64,000 bases of DNA. Origin: Parapristionchus giblindavisi. Lineage: Eukaryota; Nematoda; Chromadorea; Rhabditida; Diplogasteridae. Shown here in pieces: positions 60,001 through 64,000 of the stretch. How positions within the stretch are numbered: the stretch's first letter is position 1; every line of letters begins with the position of its first letter. Below the pieces are notes generated by a model, which ran no database searches, had not been told where the DNA came from, and saw only the letters and a list, made by a program, of their open reading frames with translations. The position numbers and the translations under genes were made by a program. Location: positions 149,001 to 213,000 of the forward strand of contig CALSFV010000007.1 of NCBI GenBank assembly GCA_943737045.1, read 5' to 3'.

Positions 60001-63000
60001 TTAGTCATCGATTTATATGAATTATACCAATCGATAATGTAGTAATTGGGCAAGGGTGAGAGGAGTTTCTCTAGAAATGGGCAGGGAATCGTGTCGTAGC
60101 TAATTTATTGGTTTATGGTAGTTGAGCTAATTTATTGAATTAAAATGTAATATTGTTGATAAGTCCATTAGAAGGATTTAGGATTATTTTAATTTCGTTT
60201 TTAGTATGATCTTTGATCTTTGAACAATACGTATTATGTAAGTTGTTCACTGAATTAGTGTCATTACAGTGCCTGCGAATTACTCGTGATTGGACCGAGG
60301 ATCCCAAGCGTCGAACGGGATTCATGCAGAAGGAGGTGAGTGTGGTCTTTCATTTTTGCTCTTTTCGTAGTTTGTGGTCTGATCAATCAATCAAAACATT
60401 ACTAATGTTAGTAGCTGGTTCGTATCCCACACGGTTTTGGTCAATTAGTCATCGATTTATATGAATTATACCAATCGATAATGTAGTAATTGGGCAAAGG
60501 TGCGAGGAGTTTCTCTAGAAATGGGCAGGGAATCGTGTCGTAGCTAATTTATTGGTTTATGGTAGTTGAGCTAATTTATTGAATTAAAATGTAATATTGT
60601 TGATAAGTCTATTAGAAGGATTTAGGATTATTTTAATTTCGTTTTTAGTATGATCTTTGATCTTTGAACAATACGTATTATGTAAGTTGTTCACTGAATT
60701 AGTGTCATTCCAGTGCCTGCGAATTACTCGTGATTGGACCGAGGATCCCAAGCGTCGAACGGGATTCATGCAGAAGGAGGTGGGTGTGGTCTTTCATATT
60801 TGCTCTTTTCGTAGTTTGTGGTCTGATCAATCAATCAAAACATTACTAATGTTAGTAGCTGGTTCGTATCCCACACGGTTTTGGTCAATTAGTCATCGAT
60901 TTATATGAATTATACCAATCGATAATGTAGTAATTGGGCAAAGGTGCGAGGAGTTTCTCTAGAAATGGGCAGGGAATCGTGTCGTAGCTAATTTATTGGT
61001 TTATGGTAGTTGAGCTAATTTATTGAATTAAAATGTAATATTGTTGATAAGTCTATTAGAAGGATTTAGGATTATTTTAATTTCGTTTTTAGTATGATCT
61101 TTGATCTTTGAACAATACGTATTATGTAAGTTGTTCACTGAATTAGTGTCATTCCAGTGCCTGCGAATTACTCGTGATTGGACCGAGGATCCCAAGCGTC
61201 GAACGGGATTCATGCAGAAGGAGGTGGGTGTGGTCTTTCATATTTGCTCTTTTCGTAGTTTGTGGTCTGATCAATCAATCAAAACATTACTAATGTTAGT
61301 AGTTGGTTCGTATCCCACACGGTTTTGGCCAATTAGTCATCGATTTATATGAATTATACCAATCGATAATGTAGTAATTGGGCAAGGGTGAGAGTAGTTT
61401 CTCTAGAAATGGGCAGGGAATCGTGTCGTAGCTAATTTATTGGTTTATGGTAGTTGAGCTAATTTATTGAATTAAAATGTAATATTGTTGATAAGTCCAT
61501 TAGAAGGATTTAGGATTATTTTAATTTCGTTTTTAGTTTGATCTTTGATCTTTGAACAATACGTATTATGTAAGTTGTTCACTGAATTAGTGTCATTACA
61601 GTGCCTGCGAATTACTCGTGATTGGACCGAGGATCCCAAGCGTCGAACGGGATTCATGCAGAAGGAGGTGAGTGTGGTCTTTCATTTTTGCTCTTTTCGT
61701 AGTTTGTGGTCTGATCAATCAATCAAAACATTACTAATGTTAGTAGCTGGTTCGTATCCCACACGGTTTTGGTCAATTAGTCATCGATTTATATGAATTA
61801 TACCAATCGATAATGTAGTAATTGGGCAAGGGTGAGAGGAGTTTCTCTAGAAATGGGCAGGGAATCGTGTCGTAGCTAATTTATTGGTTTATGGTAGTTG
61901 AGCTAATTTATTGAATTAAAATGTAATATTGTTGATAAGTCTATTAGAAGGATTTAGGATTATTTTAATTTCGTTTTTAGTTTGATCTTTGATCTTTGAA
62001 CAATACGTATTATGTAAGTTGTTCACTGAATTAGTGTCATTACAGTGCCTACGAATTACTCGTGATTGGACCGAGGATCCCAAGCGTCGAACGGGATTAA
62101 TGCAGAAGGAGGTGAGTGTGGTCTTTCATATTTGCTCTTTTCGTAGTTTGTGGTCTGATCAATCAATCAAAACATTATTAATGTTAGTAGTTGGTTCGTA
62201 TCCCACACGGTTTTGGTCAATTAGTCATCGATTTATATGAATTATACCAATCGATAATGTAGTAATTGGGCAAGGGTGAGAGGAGTTTCTCTAGAACTGG
62301 GCAGGGAATCGTGTCGTAGCTAATTTATTGGTTTATGGTAGTTGAGCTAATTTATTGAATTAAAATGTAATATTGTTGATAAGTCCATTAGAAGGATTTA
62401 GGATTATTTTAATTTCGTTTTTAGTATGATCTTTGATCTTTGAACAATACGTATTATGTAAGTTGTTCACTGAATTAGTGTCATTACAGTGCCTGCGAAT
62501 TACTCGTGATTGGACCGAGGATCCCAAGCGTCGAACGGGATTCATGCAGAAGGAGGTGAGTGTGGTCTTTCATTTTTGCTCTTTTCGTAGTTTGTGGTCT
62601 GATCAATCAATCAAAACATTACTAATGTTAGTAGCTGGTTCGTATCCCACACGGTTTTGGTCAATTAGTCATCGATTTATATGAATTATACCAATCGATA
62701 ATGTAGTAATTGGGCAAAGGTGCGAGGAGTTTCTCTAGAAATGGGCAGGGAATCGTGTCGTAGCTAATTTATTGGTTTATGGTAGTTGAGCTAATTTATT
62801 GAATTAAAATGTAATATTGTTGATAAGTCTATTAGAAGGATTTAGGATTATTTTAATTTCGTTTTTAGTATGATCTTTGATCTTTGAACAATACGTATTA
62901 TGTAAGTTGTTCACTGAATTAGTGTCATTCCAGTGCCTGCGAATTACTCGTGATTGGACCGAGGATCCCAAGCGTCGAACGGGATTCATGCAGAAGGAGG

Positions 63001-64000
63001 TGGGTGTGGTCTTTCATATTTGCTCTTTTCGTAGTTTGTGGTCTGATCAATCAATCAAAACATTACTAATGTTAGTAGTTGGTTCGTATCCCACACGGTT
63101 TTGGCCAATTAGTCATCGATTTATATGAATTATACCAATCGATAATGTAGTAATTGGGCAAAGGTGCGAGGAGTTTCTCTAGAAATGGGCAGGGAATCGT
63201 GTCGTAGCTAATTTATTGGTTTATGGTAGTTGAGCTAATTTATTGAATTAAAATGTAATATTGTTGATAAGTCCATTAGAAGGATTTAGGATTATTTTAA
63301 TTTCGTTTTTAGTATGATCTTTGATCTTTGAACAATACGTATTATGTAAGTTGTTCACTGAATTAGTGTCATTACAGTGCCTGCGAATTACTCGTGATTG
63401 GACCGAGGATCCCAAGCGTCGAACGGGATTCATGCAGAAGGAGGTGAGTGTGGTCTTTCATATATGCTCTTTTCGTAGTTTGTGGTCTGATCAATCAATC
63501 AAAACATTATTAATGTTAGTAGTTGGTTCGTATCCCACACGGTTTTGGTCAATTAGTCATCGATTTATATGAATTATACCAATCGATAATGTAGTAATTG
63601 GGCAAGGGTGAGAGGAGTTTCTCTAGAAATGGGCAGGGAATCGTGTCGTAGCTAATTTATTGGTTTATGGTAGTTGAGCTAATTTATTGAATTAAAATGT
63701 AATATTGTTGATAAGTCTATTAGAAGGATTTAGGATTATTTTAATTTCGTTTTTAGTTTGATCTTTGATCTTTGAACAATACGTATTATGTAAGTTGTTC
63801 ACTGAATTAGTGTCATTACAGTGCCTGCGAATTACTCGTGATTGGACCTAGGATCCCAAGCCTCGAACGGGATTCATGCAGAAGGAGGTGAGTGTGGTCT
63901 TTCATATTTGCTCTTTTCGTAGTTTGTGGTCTGATCAATCAATCAAAACATTATTAATGTTAGTAGTTGGTTCGTATCCCACACGGTTTTGGTCAATTAG
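57098..64000 (+). repeat. 444-bp satellite array, block K, continuing past the window
   Basis: Fifteen full monomers and 243 bp of a sixteenth. A 3-mer (Asn, Asn, Thr exons; third with GAATCGAGTCG) is present twice, 57098-58429 and 58430-59761, where block J has it once. From 59762 the order Leu form, CATTTTTGC form, CATTCCAG form repeats at 61982. The monomers at 60650, 61094 and 62870 have donor GTGGGT instead of GTGAGT. Only the cut monomer at 63758 has the stop-bearing exon. Confidence 0.96.

Noticed and set aside
1..64000. Regularly spaced repeats suggesting a CRISPR array
   Set aside because: The period is 444 bp with near-identical sequence throughout. There are no unique spacers, no 25-40-bp repeats and no cas genes.
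1..64000. Telomeric or subtelomeric repeat tract
   Set aside because: No runs of TTAGGC, TTAGGG or similar short telomere repeats were seen, only the 444-bp satellite.

Overview
The window comes from a eukaryotic, almost certainly animal, nuclear genome. The evidence is GT...AG exons, LTR and non-LTR retrotransposons, terminal-inverted-repeat elements, and a fragment of the eukaryotic RNA polymerase subunit RPB12. The retrotransposon families (Ty3/gypsy with a nematode-like Gag, BEL/Pao, RTE) and acceptor AGs one base before an ATG suggest a nematode or another small invertebrate that may trans-splice. That placement is inference only. There is no prokaryotic content.

Most of the 64 kb is one tandem repeat on the + strand with a 444-bp period. 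About 88 complete near-identical monomers are present in register. Six monomers are replaced by a 1,546-bp long form (starting at 9569, 16593, 22579, 32243, 50009 and 55552), and a seventh long form is truncated at 6847-7792. Monomers are organised into higher-order repeats: a 5-mer of 2,220 bp in three copies at 34233-40892, a 3-mer of 1,332 bp at 57098-59761, and blocks of about 5.5-6.4 kb running from one long form to the next.

The repeat looks genic in origin. Every monomer holds a 66-nt stretch bounded by AG and GAG|GTGAGT that reads as a phase 0-0 exon of 22 codons. The long forms add a 23-codon exon starting MVFGQDSW with a good GTACGT donor, and a terminal exon VRLFDESVILDPK-stop in the same phase. 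They also carry the last coding exon of RPB12 (ECGYRILYKKR...LMVYDGR-stop). A piece of an ancestral locus (end of RPB12, then an unrecognised small gene) was therefore amplified, and its central exon was amplified separately into a satellite. One stretch, 51122-55961, keeps a start exon, ten intact internal exons and a terminal exon in frame, so it could in principle encode a protein with 22-residue repeats.

Five mobile elements interrupt the repeat. They are a TA-flanked MITE with a tRNA-like core (5276-5774), a Ty3/gypsy-type LTR element without reverse transcriptase (12921-16502), a nearly complete RTE-type LINE on the minus strand (27159-30381), a BEL/Pao-type LTR element lacking its catalytic core (43319-48081), and a TAA-flanked fold-back MITE (48805-49153). 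Four have exact target-site duplications. The gypsy element has none and sits next to a fold-back scar. Both LTR elements keep long open frames despite losing core enzymes, so they look like non-autonomous elements mobilised in trans.
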